From NCBI GenBank assembly GCA_943331415.1, contig CALQLM010000042.1:1-7652 (forward strand): a stretch of DNA of 7,652 nt, read 5' to 3'. Numbering within the stretch: the first letter of the stretch is position 1; every line of letters begins with the position of its first letter. Shown piece by piece: positions 1-7,628 of this stretch. A program made the position numbers and the translations under genes. Under the pieces are notes generated by a model that did not search any database, was not told the DNA's origin, and worked only from the letters and a program-made list of their open reading frames with translations. The DNA is from Bifidobacterium breve. Its GTDB lineage: Bacteria; Actinomycetota; Actinomycetes; Mycobacteriales; Mycobacteriaceae.

Positions 1-560
1 CCGGGCACCATCGGTATGAACAATTCGTTGGGGGCTACCTTCAGTACGGTTGCGGCCCGCACCGTCGGCCCGCCCCAGGGGACGATGTTCAGCACTCCGT
101 TGGCCAGGCAGGCCACCGTGGTCAGGACGACCGGGCTCATACCGAGCCTCAGATAGATGGGCAACAGCGCTGACACGGTGATGATGAACGTCGTCGAGCC
201 GTCGCCGTCGAGTGACACCATCCCGGCGAGCACCGCGGTCCCGACCGCCAACCGCGCCGGGCTGTTTCCCACCAGCCGTAAAATCAATCGAATCAGCGGG
301 TCGAACAGACCCACGTCGATCATCAGCCCGAAATAGATGATCGCGAAGAACAACAGAGCCGCCGTCGGAGCGAAGCTTTTGATCGACTCCATGATCGCGC
401 CGGCGATACCGCCCTCGGGCACAACCGCCGCACCGAGTTGCACCGCAATGACGCCAAATACAGCGGGCACCAGGATCAGCGCAATGACCGGATTCAACCG
501 CTTCGTCAAGATCAAAAACATGAACACCGCGATCATGGTCAAGCCGAGACCGACAAGCAT
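1..560 (-). CDS. CitMHS-family citrate/divalent-metal transporter, N-terminal part (cut by window edge)
   Basis: Translating the minus strand from the ATG at 560-558 gives 186 uninterrupted codons that run off the left edge. The protein is strongly hydrophobic from its first residues (membrane segments near residues 4-18, 23-42 and 65-80, with more beyond). It carries the motif SLDGDGSTTF at about 117-126 and a NIVPWGGPT segment at about 158-166, both of which I recognise from the CitMHS family (citrate-Mg2+:H+ / citrate-Ca2+:H+ symporters, TC 2.A.11). Family members are about 430-450 residues, so roughly 60% is missing. The start is supported by a purine-rich ribosome site (GGAGAGGGG, minus strand, 568-576) 7 nt upstream. 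The inferred role is proton-coupled uptake of metal-complexed citrate or a similar tricarboxylate across the inner membrane. The substrate and metal cannot be assigned from sequence. A possible promoter and a perfect palindrome lie just upstream. Confidence 0.88.
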   Translation of the reverse strand, partial: MLVGLGLTMIAVFMFLILTKRLNPVIALILVPAVFGVIAVQLGAAVVPEGGIAGAIMESIKSFAPTAALLFFAIIYFGLMIDVGLFDPLIRLILRLVGNSPARLAVGTAVLAGMVSLDGDGSTTFIITVSALLPIYLRLGMSPVVLTTVACLANGVLNIVPWGGPTVRAATVLKVAPNELFIPMVP

Positions 561-594
561 CGGCCGACCCCTCTCCGCGATGACCTTTCGTCAG

Positions 595-600
595 ACCCTA
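595..600 (-). promoter_or_regulatory. Candidate -10 element for the CitMHS transporter gene
   Basis: On the minus strand the hexamer TAGGGT (600 to 595) fits the mycobacterial SigA-type TANNNT -10 pattern. A start site about 7 nt downstream would give a leader of roughly 28 nt that includes the GGAGAGGGG ribosome site. No recognisable -35 box is seen; that position falls inside the palindrome at 603-626. The motif is short and common, so support is modest. Confidence 0.35.
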
Positions 601-602
601 GA

Positions 603-626
603 GCAGGGTGAGGGGGCTCACCCTGC
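603..626 (-). terminator. Perfect 10-bp GC-rich hairpin: terminator of the thioesterase gene or operator of the transporter gene
   Basis: GCAGGGTGAG (603-612) and CTCACCCTGC (617-626) are exact reverse complements separated by a 4-nt GGGG loop (CCCC in the minus-strand transcript). The hairpin lies 70 nt past the thioesterase stop codon, which suits an intrinsic terminator of the U-poor type often seen in mycobacteria; no T-run follows on either strand. It also lies 43 nt upstream of the transporter start and immediately upstream of the candidate -10, which would suit a regulator-binding site. The sequence does not decide between these roles. The inverted repeat itself is certain. Confidence 0.55.
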
Positions 627-695
627 CAAGTCAGAAATGAGCTAGTCGGCCACGATCAGAGTCACCTGCATTACCCGCCGCACCGCCTACTGGTT

Positions 696-1319
696 TCAGT
701 CACGCAGCCAGCGCGGTGTGATGAACACGCCCTCGGCCTCCACCGTCACGCCCTCGGCGTCAGCGATATGGCCCGAGCAATAGGTCTTGACGCCCTCGGA
801 ACGGATCCGGATCGCTTCGGTGCGCAGCGATCCCAGTTTGGTGGGGCGCAGATAGCGCATGGTGATCGTGCCGGTGAATCGCGGCTGCCGATCCGGGCTT
901 GCCGCCTCACCTAAGACGTGGTCGAGGATCAGGGCCGCGACTCCGCCGTGGACATGGCCCGGTGGGCCTTCGTAGGCCGCACCGAGGTGGAAGTCCGCCG
1001 AGATCCGACCCGAGTCGTCGCGCGAGGTGATCAGCGGTGGCGCCAGTGGATTGCGGATCCCGATCACTGCGTTACCCCACCCCATGCTCTCCCCCGATTC
1101 GGTCACCCGAACACCGAATGCGCCCTCGAGCTGGCGTTCGCGCAGTCGCGCGAGTGCCGCGTCGATATCCCGCTTGACCTCGGCGACGGTCTGCGCATCG
1201 GCCTCGGTGCGGATGGTGGCATCGACAAGGGAGCGCACCGAATCAGTGAGTGGTTCATAGATTTCGCGTAACCGCGCGATGTCCTCGCTCGACAGGTCCT
1301 CGACGGTGAACTCCAGCAC
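696..1319 (-). CDS. PaaI-like hotdog-fold thioesterase family protein
   Basis: This 207-residue soluble protein has two parts. Residues 1-65 are charged and helical, as is common in mycobacterial members of the family. A single hotdog domain covers about 66-205. Within it are the NPLAPPL segment (90-96), the loop GPPGHVHGG (118-126) and an Asp on the central helix (D133 in LDHVLG), matching the HGG...D active-site pattern of PaaI/THEM4-like acyl-CoA thioesterases, followed by strands near 147-200. The predicted reaction is hydrolysis of an acyl- or aroyl-CoA in the cytoplasm, probably as a multimer. The substrate is unknown. The GTG at 1319-1317 is the only plausible start before an in-frame stop at 1355-1353; its ribosome site is weak (CCAGG directly upstream). 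The gene diverges from the GH13 gene across 68 bp and is codirectional with the transporter 135 bp downstream, with a hairpin between them. Confidence 0.85.
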   Translation of the reverse strand: MLEFTVEDLSSEDIARLREIYEPLTDSVRSLVDATIRTEADAQTVAEVKRDIDAALARLRERQLEGAFGVRVTESGESMGWGNAVIGIRNPLAPPLITSRDDSGRISADFHLGAAYEGPPGHVHGGVAALILDHVLGEAASPDRQPRFTGTITMRYLRPTKLGSLRTEAIRIRSEGVKTYCSGHIADAEGVTVEAEGVFITPRWLRD

Positions 1320-1387
1320 CCTGGCACTAGAACACGTCGGCGGTCGCGGTGTCTAATGCCGCCACCACTTGCGTAGAGTGAGCGACT
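1320..1387. promoter_or_regulatory. Divergent intergenic region between the thioesterase and GH13 genes
   Basis: This 68-bp spacer must hold both promoters, since the two genes point away from each other. On the plus strand TAGAGT (1374-1379) is a good -10 candidate and is listed separately. On the minus strand the best -10-like string is TAGACA (1355 to 1350), which would give a leader of about 24 nt, but it lacks the final T of TANNNT and is weak. No palindromic operator was noticed. Shared control of the two genes is possible but not shown. Confidence 0.4.
1374..1379 (+). promoter_or_regulatory. Candidate -10 box for leaderless transcription of the GH13 gene
   Basis: TAGAGT fits TANNNT and ends 8 nt before the G of the GTG start codon at 1388. 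Transcription starts 6-8 nt after a -10 hexamer, which would place the first transcribed base at or within 2 nt of the start codon. Leaderless mRNAs beginning with ATG or GTG are common in mycobacteria. No convincing Shine-Dalgarno sequence precedes the GTG, which fits this reading. No -35 consensus is visible. Confidence 0.45.
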
Positions 1388-2695
1388 GTGCCGGACTGGG
1401 TGCGCCATGCGATCTGGTGGCATGTCTATCCCCTGGGTTTCGTTGGCGCATTCCCGGCCGATACCCCACCGACCTCCGCTGAGCACCGCCTGATCCGGAT
1501 TATCGAGTGGCTCGACCACGCCGTCGAACTCGGCGCTTCCGGGATCGCACTCGGACCGGTGTTCGCCTCCCGCACCCATGGCTATGACACCACCGACCAC
1601 TATCGCATCGACCCTCGACTCGGCGATGACGCTGATTTCGACCGGTTGATCGACGAGGCCCGCCGTCGCGGCTTGCGGGTGCTACTCGACGGGGTTTTCA
1701 ACCATGTCGGTACCGATTTCCCGCGGTACCGGGCGGCAATCGACACTGGCGATTCCGAGGCCGCGACCTGGTTCGCCGGCCGGCCCGGACAGTTCCGGAA
1801 CTTCGAGGGCCACGGCGATCTGATCACCCTCAACCACCGAAACCCGCTGGTAGCGGATTACGTCGTGGACGTGATGACCCATTGGCTTGGCCGCGGTGTC
1901 GATGGATGGCGACTGGACGCGGCCTACGCGGTGCCCGAGGCGTTCTGGGCCGGGGTTCTTCCGCGGGTGCGCCACGTCCATCCTCAGGCCTGGTTCGTGG
2001 CCGAGGTGATCCATGGTGATTACGCCGCGTTCGTCGAAGGCTCCGGTGTTGATTCGGTCACCCAATACGAGTTGTGGAAGGCCATCTGGAGCAGCCTCAA
2101 TGACAGTAATTTCCACGAGTTGGACTGGGCGATGCAGCGCCACAACGGATTCCTCGACACCTTCGCGCCGCTGACCTTCGTGGGCAACCACGACGTGACC
2201 CGGATCGCAAGCCAACTTCAGCGGGCCGAACATCTCAGCCACGCCCTGGTCCTGCTGTTCACCGTCGGTGGGGTTCCGGCGATCTACGCCGGCGATGAGT
2301 TCGCCTACCGGGGTGTCAAAGAGGACCGGGCCGGCGGTGACGACGCGGTGCGACCGGAGTTCGGATCCACCCCGACCGACCTCGACGACTCCGCCAGGGA
2401 CACGCTGAACCTGCATCGATACCTGATTGGGTTGCGGCGCCGGCACGCCTGGCTGTTCGAGGCGAGGACCGCCGCCCTACACCTGGAGAACCGGGTCCTC
2501 GTCTATGAAACCCGGCACCGCGACGATGCGCTGATCGTGGCGTTGAACCTTGATGACTCGGCGGCCACGCTTCCGGTCGCCGAGTTGACCGGCGGTGCCG
2601 CGGAGGTGGTGGCGGGCTCGGGAGCGCCACCACAGGAGGTGGTAAGCCAGACCACAATCCCCCCGCAGGGTTGGTTGATCCTCACGCCGAAATGA
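1388..2695 (+). CDS. Compact cytoplasmic GH13 (alpha-amylase family) glycoside hydrolase
   Basis: The 435-residue protein shows all main GH13 signatures in order: HGYDTTDHY (64-72), region I DGVFNH (101-106), region II GWRLDAA (173-179) with nucleophile D177, region III FVAEV (203-207) with acid/base E206, and region IV FVGNHD (264-269) with transition-state stabiliser D269. A GDE motif follows (302-304). A beta-rich C-terminal domain occupies about 360-435. There is no signal peptide, so it should act on intracellular alpha-glucans or maltooligosaccharides, or on trehalose-related sugars. At 435 residues it is short for the family (usually about 480-650), with a small domain B and no N-terminal carbohydrate-binding domain. 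The catalytic set is complete, so I expect an active enzyme, but hydrolase versus transferase activity and substrate cannot be told. The GTG start matches the beginning of conserved sequence (WWHVYPLGF at 10-18). The downstream cyclase gene starts 115 bp later and need not be in the same operon. Confidence 0.9.
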   Translation: MPDWVRHAIWWHVYPLGFVGAFPADTPPTSAEHRLIRIIEWLDHAVELGASGIALGPVFASRTHGYDTTDHYRIDPRLGDDADFDRLIDEARRRGLRVLLDGVFNHVGTDFPRYRAAIDTGDSEAATWFAGRPGQFRNFEGHGDLITLNHRNPLVADYVVDVMTHWLGRGVDGWRLDAAYAVPEAFWAGVLPRVRHVHPQAWFVAEVIHGDYAAFVEGSGVDSVTQYELWKAIWSSLNDSNFHELDWAMQRHNGFLDTFAPLTFVGNHDVTRIASQLQRAEHLSHALVLLFTVGGVPAIYAGDEFAYRGVKEDRAGGDDAVRPEFGSTPTDLDDSARDTLNLHRYLIGLRRRHAWLFEARTAALHLENRVLVYETRHRDDALIVALNLDDSAATLPVAELTGGAAEVVAGSGAPPQEVVSQTTIPPQGWLILTPK

Positions 2696-2749
2696 CGGTC
2701 GCAGGTACGGCACGCTGCGGATTTCCCCGGTCCCGGTGCCCGGACAGGC

Positions 2750-2755
2750 TACCCT
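2750..2755 (+). promoter_or_regulatory. Weak candidate -10 element upstream of the cyclase-channel pair
   Basis: TACCCT fits TANNNT within the 115-bp gap after the GH13 gene and would give a leader of about 50 nt ahead of the cyclase ATG. No -35 box is seen. Apart from this and the AGAGGA ribosome site at 2800-2805 the gap holds nothing I recognise, so readthrough from the GH13 gene is an equally open explanation. Confidence 0.25.
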
Positions 2756-2810
2756 CGGCGATGGTTGCAGTCCGTGCCACACGCCTGGTCGGACCGATGA
2801 GAGGAACGTG

Positions 2811-4979
2811 ATGTCGGCACCGTCCGCGTCCCCAGAAAGCACGCCCCGCTTCGGCGGGCGCGCACCGAAACGGGGGCTGCTGCGACGGCTCAGCATCCAA
2901 TCCAAACTGCTGCTGATGCTGCTGACGATGAGCGTGCTGGCCACCGCGATTGCCGGTGGGATCGGGTTCCAGTCCGGCCGCAGCTCGTTGCGAGAGTCAT
3001 CGTTCGAGCGGCTTACCGCGACCCGGGAGGCCCAGTCCCGGGTACTCGAACTCGGGCTCGCCGACCTGATGAGCTCGTTGGTGATCTTCGCCAGCGGCGA
3101 GACGGCGAACGAGGCCCTCGCCTCATTCACCAAGAGTTTCGACCAACTCAGCAATGCGACGATCACCCCGGCCCAGACCGCGGCGATCGGCGACTACTAC
3201 AACGCGAAGTTCGGGACCGACAAGATCAAAGAGGCCGCCGGCAATCTCGACATCAACGCTCTGATCCCCACATCGAACGCCGCCAAGTATCTGCAGACCC
3301 ACTACACCGTTCCGTTCACAGACCGCGCGCAGGCGGCGCGGTTCAATGACGCCAAGGACGGCAGCGCCTGGTCGGCGGCCAATGCCCGGTACAACAATTA
3401 TTTTCGAGAGATCACCACCCGCATGGGGTTTCAGGATGCCTTCCTGATCGATGCTCGCGGCAATGTGGTGTACAGCGCGTACAAGGGTGTGGAGCTCGGG
3501 ACCAATATCCTGACCGGTCCGTATCGCGGCGAGGGCAGGATGCCCGAACTGTTTCAAAAGGCGATGGCGACCAACGATATCGACTTCGCCGCGAGTACCG
3601 ATTTCGCGGAGTATCTTCCCATCGGCGGACCGACGGCCTGGATGCTGACACCGATCGGGCCGCCGGGACGGGCGGCCGGCGTTCTGGTGCTGGAGTACCC
3701 CATCGGCCTCGTGAACAAACTCATGACTGCGGAAAGGCAATGGGAGCGCGCCGGGATGGGCCGGACCGGTGAGACCTATGTGGTCGGCGATGACGACCTG
3801 ATGCGATCCGATTCCCGGCTGTTTCTCCAGGACCGTGAGGCCTTTCAACGCGATGTCGTCGCCGCCGGAACCCCACCGGATGTGGCTGCTCGGTCGCTGA
3901 GTCAGGGAACCACCGTGCTTGTCCAACCCGTCGGCACCGAGGCCACCGAGGCCGCCCAGCGCGGGGAGACCGGGACGCTGATCGCCACCGACTACCTCGG
4001 GCACCGCGCCCTGCAGGCTTATGCCCCGGTGAGTCTGAAGGGGCTGGATTGGGTCATCGTCGCGTCAATCGATTCCGACGAGGCTTTCGCCCCGGAACGC
4101 GACTTCGCCCAACGATTGACCCGTTCGGCGGCGCTGATGATCTTTATCGCCTGTCTGGCCTCGATGATTTGGGCACGGCTGTTCGTCCGGCCGATCAAGC
4201 GACTTGAGGCAGGTGCGGCACAGATCGGCACCGGTGACTACAACGTCGTGATCCCGGTGGAATCGAAGGATGAATTCGGCGATCTGTCGGCGACGTTCAA
4301 TGAGATGAGTCGCAACCTCGCACTCAAGGAGCAGCTACTCACCGAACAACGCAAAGAGAACGATCGACTACTGCTGTCACTGATGCCCGAGTCGGTGGTG
4401 GAACGCTACCGCGACGGCGAAGAGGTGATCGCCGAAGAGCACAACGATGTCACGGTCATCTACGCCGATCTCGTCGGCCTCGATGAGATGTCCAACGAGC
4501 TTTCCGCCGATGAGTCCCTGGAGATCATCAACAAGCTTGCGCGCCAATTCGACGCCGCGGCGGACACCCACGGTATCGAGCGAGTCCGCAGCACCCACAA
4601 CGGATACCTGGCGAGCTGCGGACTGACCGTGCCGCGCCTCGACAATATCCACCGCACCGTCGATTTCGCTCTCGAGATGCAGCACATCGTCGACCGCTTT
4701 AATGCCGAAACCGGTCGCAGCATCCAATTGCGGGCCGGTATCGACACCGGAACGGTCACCAGCGGGCTGGTCGGTCGGGCGGGGTTGGTCTACGACCTGT
4801 GGGGCGGCGCGGTCCAACTCGCCTCGAAGATGAGGCGCGGCACCACCACGCCAGGGATCTACGTCACCGAGGACGTCCACGACGCCACCCGCGATACCAA
4901 GCGCTACGAGTCCAGCGGAACGGTCACCGTCGGCGACCGCGTGGAACAGACCTGGCGGTTGTCAGAGGATCAGTCGTGA
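2811..4979 (+). CDS. Membrane receptor with Cache-like sensor, HAMP and divergent class III nucleotide cyclase domain (Rv2435c-like)
   Basis: This 722-residue protein has a basic cytoplasmic tail (1-31), a membrane helix (about 32-54), a large extracytoplasmic sensor (about 56-436), a second helix (about 439-459), a HAMP domain (460-505, with P461 and the DEFG motif at 487-490), a signalling helix ending in LMPESVVERYRDG (524-536), and a class III cyclase domain (about 540-718). The sensor resembles a double Cache module (GRTGETYVVG at 317-326; WVIVASI at 414-420). Against Rv1625c-type cyclases, metal-binding D553 and the base-recognising Asp (D662 in YDLWG) are kept. The second metal Asp is N597, the base-recognising Lys is R593, the transition-state Asn is Q669 and its Arg is K673. 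Catalysis is therefore doubtful or altered. ATG 2811 has AGAGGA 5 nt upstream; the in-frame GTG at 2736 would add 25 non-conserved-looking residues. The stop overlaps the channel gene's start. Architecture and partner match M. tuberculosis Rv2435c, from memory. Confidence 0.88.
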   Translation: MSAPSASPESTPRFGGRAPKRGLLRRLSIQSKLLLMLLTMSVLATAIAGGIGFQSGRSSLRESSFERLTATREAQSRVLELGLADLMSSLVIFASGETANEALASFTKSFDQLSNATITPAQTAAIGDYYNAKFGTDKIKEAAGNLDINALIPTSNAAKYLQTHYTVPFTDRAQAARFNDAKDGSAWSAANARYNNYFREITTRMGFQDAFLIDARGNVVYSAYKGVELGTNILTGPYRGEGRMPELFQKAMATNDIDFAASTDFAEYLPIGGPTAWMLTPIGPPGRAAGVLVLEYPIGLVNKLMTAERQWERAGMGRTGETYVVGDDDLMRSDSRLFLQDREAFQRDVVAAGTPPDVAARSLSQGTTVLVQPVGTEATEAAQRGETGTLIATDYLGHRALQAYAPVSLKGLDWVIVASIDSDEAFAPERDFAQRLTRSAALMIFIACLASMIWARLFVRPIKRLEAGAAQIGTGDYNVVIPVESKDEFGDLSATFNEMSRNLALKEQLLTEQRKENDRLLLSLMPESVVERYRDGEEVIAEEHNDVTVIYADLVGLDEMSNELSADESLEIINKLARQFDAAADTHGIERVRSTHNGYLASCGLTVPRLDNIHRTVDFALEMQHIVDRFNAETGRSIQLRAGIDTGTVTSGLVGRAGLVYDLWGGAVQLASKMRRGTTTPGIYVTEDVHDATRDTKRYESSGTVTVGDRVEQTWRLSEDQS

Positions 4980-6406
4980 GCAGCGTGCTGAGCGCTCCGT
5001 GGTTCTACTGGGCGCTGATCCTCGGGATCGGACTGCCAGTCACACTGGTGATTCTCACCGAATTGCAGCAGTCGCTGGCCCGGCGGGAGAGCTTCCTGGC
5101 CCGGCCGGTGGGCCTCTTGCGGACCTACATCGTGCCCTTGGGCGCCTTGTTGTTGGGGATTGTCAAGACCACGAACATCTCCGTGGAAGCGACCGGGGTC
5201 CGGATCATGTCCACGGTCTTCGGCTTCATCGTCCTGATCATGGTGCTGTCCGGGGTCAATGCCACCGTGTTCGCGGGCGCGCCCAAAGGTAGCTGGCGAC
5301 GGCGGCTGCCGACGATCTTCATCGATGTCGCGCGCTTCGTGATCATCGCGTTGGGCCTGGCGTTGATTCTCGCCTATATCTGGGGCGCCAACGTCGGCGG
5401 TTTGTTCACCGCGTTGGGTATCAGCTCGATCGTGCTGGGCCTGACCCTGCAGAACTCCGTGGGCCAGATCATCTCGGGCCTGCTGTTGCTCTTCGAGCAG
5501 CCATTCCAGATCGGTGACTGGGTGCAGACCACCTCCGCCACCGGCCGCGTGGTTGAAGTCAACTGGCGGGCAACACACATCAATACCGGCAGTGGACTGG
5601 AGATCATCCCGAACTCCGTGCTGGCGGGGCAATCCTTCATGAATCTCAGCCGTCCGCCTGGCGGACACACCATCACCGTGACGTCGAAGTTCTCCGGCGC
5701 CGATGCGCCCGATGATGTGTGCGCACTGCTGACCGACGTCGCCGCGGATCTCCCGCAGTTGCATGCCGACAGCCGGCCCGTCACCACCGTGACGGGCAGC
5801 GCCGAGTACACCACCGTCATTCCGGTGCGCTCGCCTGCCGACGATGTGCTTGCACGGTCGACGTTCCAGCGGTGGCTCTGGTATGCGTCCCGTCGCGCAG
5901 GCCTGCATCTTGACGGTATGGATGACGATTTCCCCACCTTGGCGCGCCGGGTGGATGCGCTGCGGAAGATTGCACCGGTGCTTCGGGCGACCAGTCCGGA
6001 TTTGGAGGCCCTGCTGCCCCACGTCACCGTCACCCGGTACGGCGCCGACGAGCTGATGCAGGTGAGCGGGGACATCCCGGCATCAATGTCGTTCGTCGTC
6101 AAGGGCCGGGTCCGGCTTGTCGTGACAGGTACCGACGGGTCCGCGATTCCGGTCGGCACCTTGCACCAGGGTGACTTCATTGGTCAGACAGCATTGACTC
6201 GCGAACCGGTGGTGGGCAGTGCCTACGCACTCGGCGAAGTCACGATGTTGCAGATCAAACGGGACACCGTGGAGAAATTGGTGTTTCGGAAACCGGAGTT
6301 GCTGCAGGATCTCAGCCAGGCGATCGATGAGCGTCGCGACCGTGCGCGCGAGGCCGCTTCACACGATAAGCAGTCCAACGCCGATGCTGAGTCCGCCGCG
6401 TCCTAG
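4976..6406 (+). CDS. MscS-family channel with C-terminal cyclic-nucleotide-binding domain (bCNG type, Rv2434c-like)
   Basis: This 476-residue protein has hydrophobic helices near 11-30, 46-64, 75-98 and 117-137. The MscS pore helix and following strand lie at about 142-183 (GLTLQN at 155-160, PFQIGDWV at 176-183), then the MscS beta and alpha/beta domain to about 300, and a CRP/CNMP-binding domain at about 335-440. This is the layout of bacterial cyclic-nucleotide-gated MscS relatives (bCNG), some of which open with cAMP rather than tension. In the phosphate-binding cassette FIGQTALTREPVVGSA (401-416), the Glu and Arg that hold the ribose and phosphate in CRP (E72, R82) align with Q404 and G414, so ligand binding may be changed. 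GTG 4976 is chosen over upstream in-frame starts: AGAGGA (4964-4969) sits 6 nt before it, conserved-looking sequence begins here, and it forms a GTGA overlap with the cyclase stop, implying translational coupling. Likely inner-membrane ion or solute channel controlled by the upstream receptor. Confidence 0.9.
   Translation: MSSVLSAPWFYWALILGIGLPVTLVILTELQQSLARRESFLARPVGLLRTYIVPLGALLLGIVKTTNISVEATGVRIMSTVFGFIVLIMVLSGVNATVFAGAPKGSWRRRLPTIFIDVARFVIIALGLALILAYIWGANVGGLFTALGISSIVLGLTLQNSVGQIISGLLLLFEQPFQIGDWVQTTSATGRVVEVNWRATHINTGSGLEIIPNSVLAGQSFMNLSRPPGGHTITVTSKFSGADAPDDVCALLTDVAADLPQLHADSRPVTTVTGSAEYTTVIPVRSPADDVLARSTFQRWLWYASRRAGLHLDGMDDDFPTLARRVDALRKIAPVLRATSPDLEALLPHVTVTRYGADELMQVSGDIPASMSFVVKGRVRLVVTGTDGSAIPVGTLHQGDFIGQTALTREPVVGSAYALGEVTMLQIKRDTVEKLVFRKPELLQDLSQAIDERRDRAREAASHDKQSNADAESAAS

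Positions 6407-6413
<7 letters not shown>
6393..6413 (+). terminator. Weak hairpin spanning the channel gene's stop codon
   Basis: CCGCCG (6393-6398) and CGGCGG (6408-6413) are exact reverse complements around a 9-nt loop that includes the TAG stop; an alternative inner stem CGTC-CTA-GACG also forms. The stem is only 6 bp and no T-run follows. It could help end the cyclase-channel transcript, but such short GC repeats are frequent in this genome type. Confidence 0.25.
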
Positions 6414-7573
<1,160 letters not shown>

Positions 7574-7586
7574 GTATCCGATTAAA

Positions 7587-7628
7587 CAGTAGGCCTGTCG
7601 CCCTCCCCCCGGGGCGGCAGGCCTACTG
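7587..7628 (+). terminator. Strong hairpin terminator after the antigen 85 gene
   Basis: The arms 7587-7603 and 7612-7628 pair over 17 bp with a single G-U wobble; a further T-G pair leaves a loop of six C bases (7605-7610). The stem starts 13 nt after the stop codon. A short A-run (7584-7586) precedes it, while the downstream side has only scattered T bases, so it is an intrinsic terminator of the U-poor kind. Because of its symmetry it could also stop transcription arriving from the right. Confidence 0.82.

Noticed and set aside
337..645. Plus-strand open frame of 102 codons at the left end
   Set aside because: It lies opposite the transporter gene and continues over its upstream hairpin, shows no family resemblance, and the opposite strand gives a clear CitMHS protein.
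1682..2446. Minus-strand open frame of 254 codons inside the GH13 gene
   Set aside because: High GC makes long antisense frames common; the composition is Arg/Gly/Pro-rich and the plus strand carries all GH13 motifs.
2736..2810. Upstream GTG start extending the cyclase by 25 residues
   Set aside because: No good ribosome site, an unstructured Cys/Gly/Pro-rich extension, and the ATG at 2811 has AGAGGA at proper spacing.
3123..4004. Minus-strand open frame of 293 codons inside the cyclase gene
   Set aside because: Antisense shadow of the sensor domain, with no recognisable domain and no ribosome site.
4590..4830. Sequencing error or frameshift as the cause of the odd cyclase residues
   Set aside because: The frame is unbroken, flanking motifs (YADLVG, GIDTG, YDLWG) are intact, and the substitutions are spread out and conservative.
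4799..4975. Upstream extension of the channel frame by 59 codons
   Set aside because: It is an Arg/His-rich out-of-frame reading of the cyclase catalytic domain; the GTG at 4976 has a good ribosome site and overlaps the cyclase stop.
4970..6022. Minus-strand open frame of 350 codons inside the channel gene
   Set aside because: Gln/Asp/His/Gly-rich low-complexity product typical of an antisense shadow; the plus-strand reading is a clear MscS-CNMP protein.
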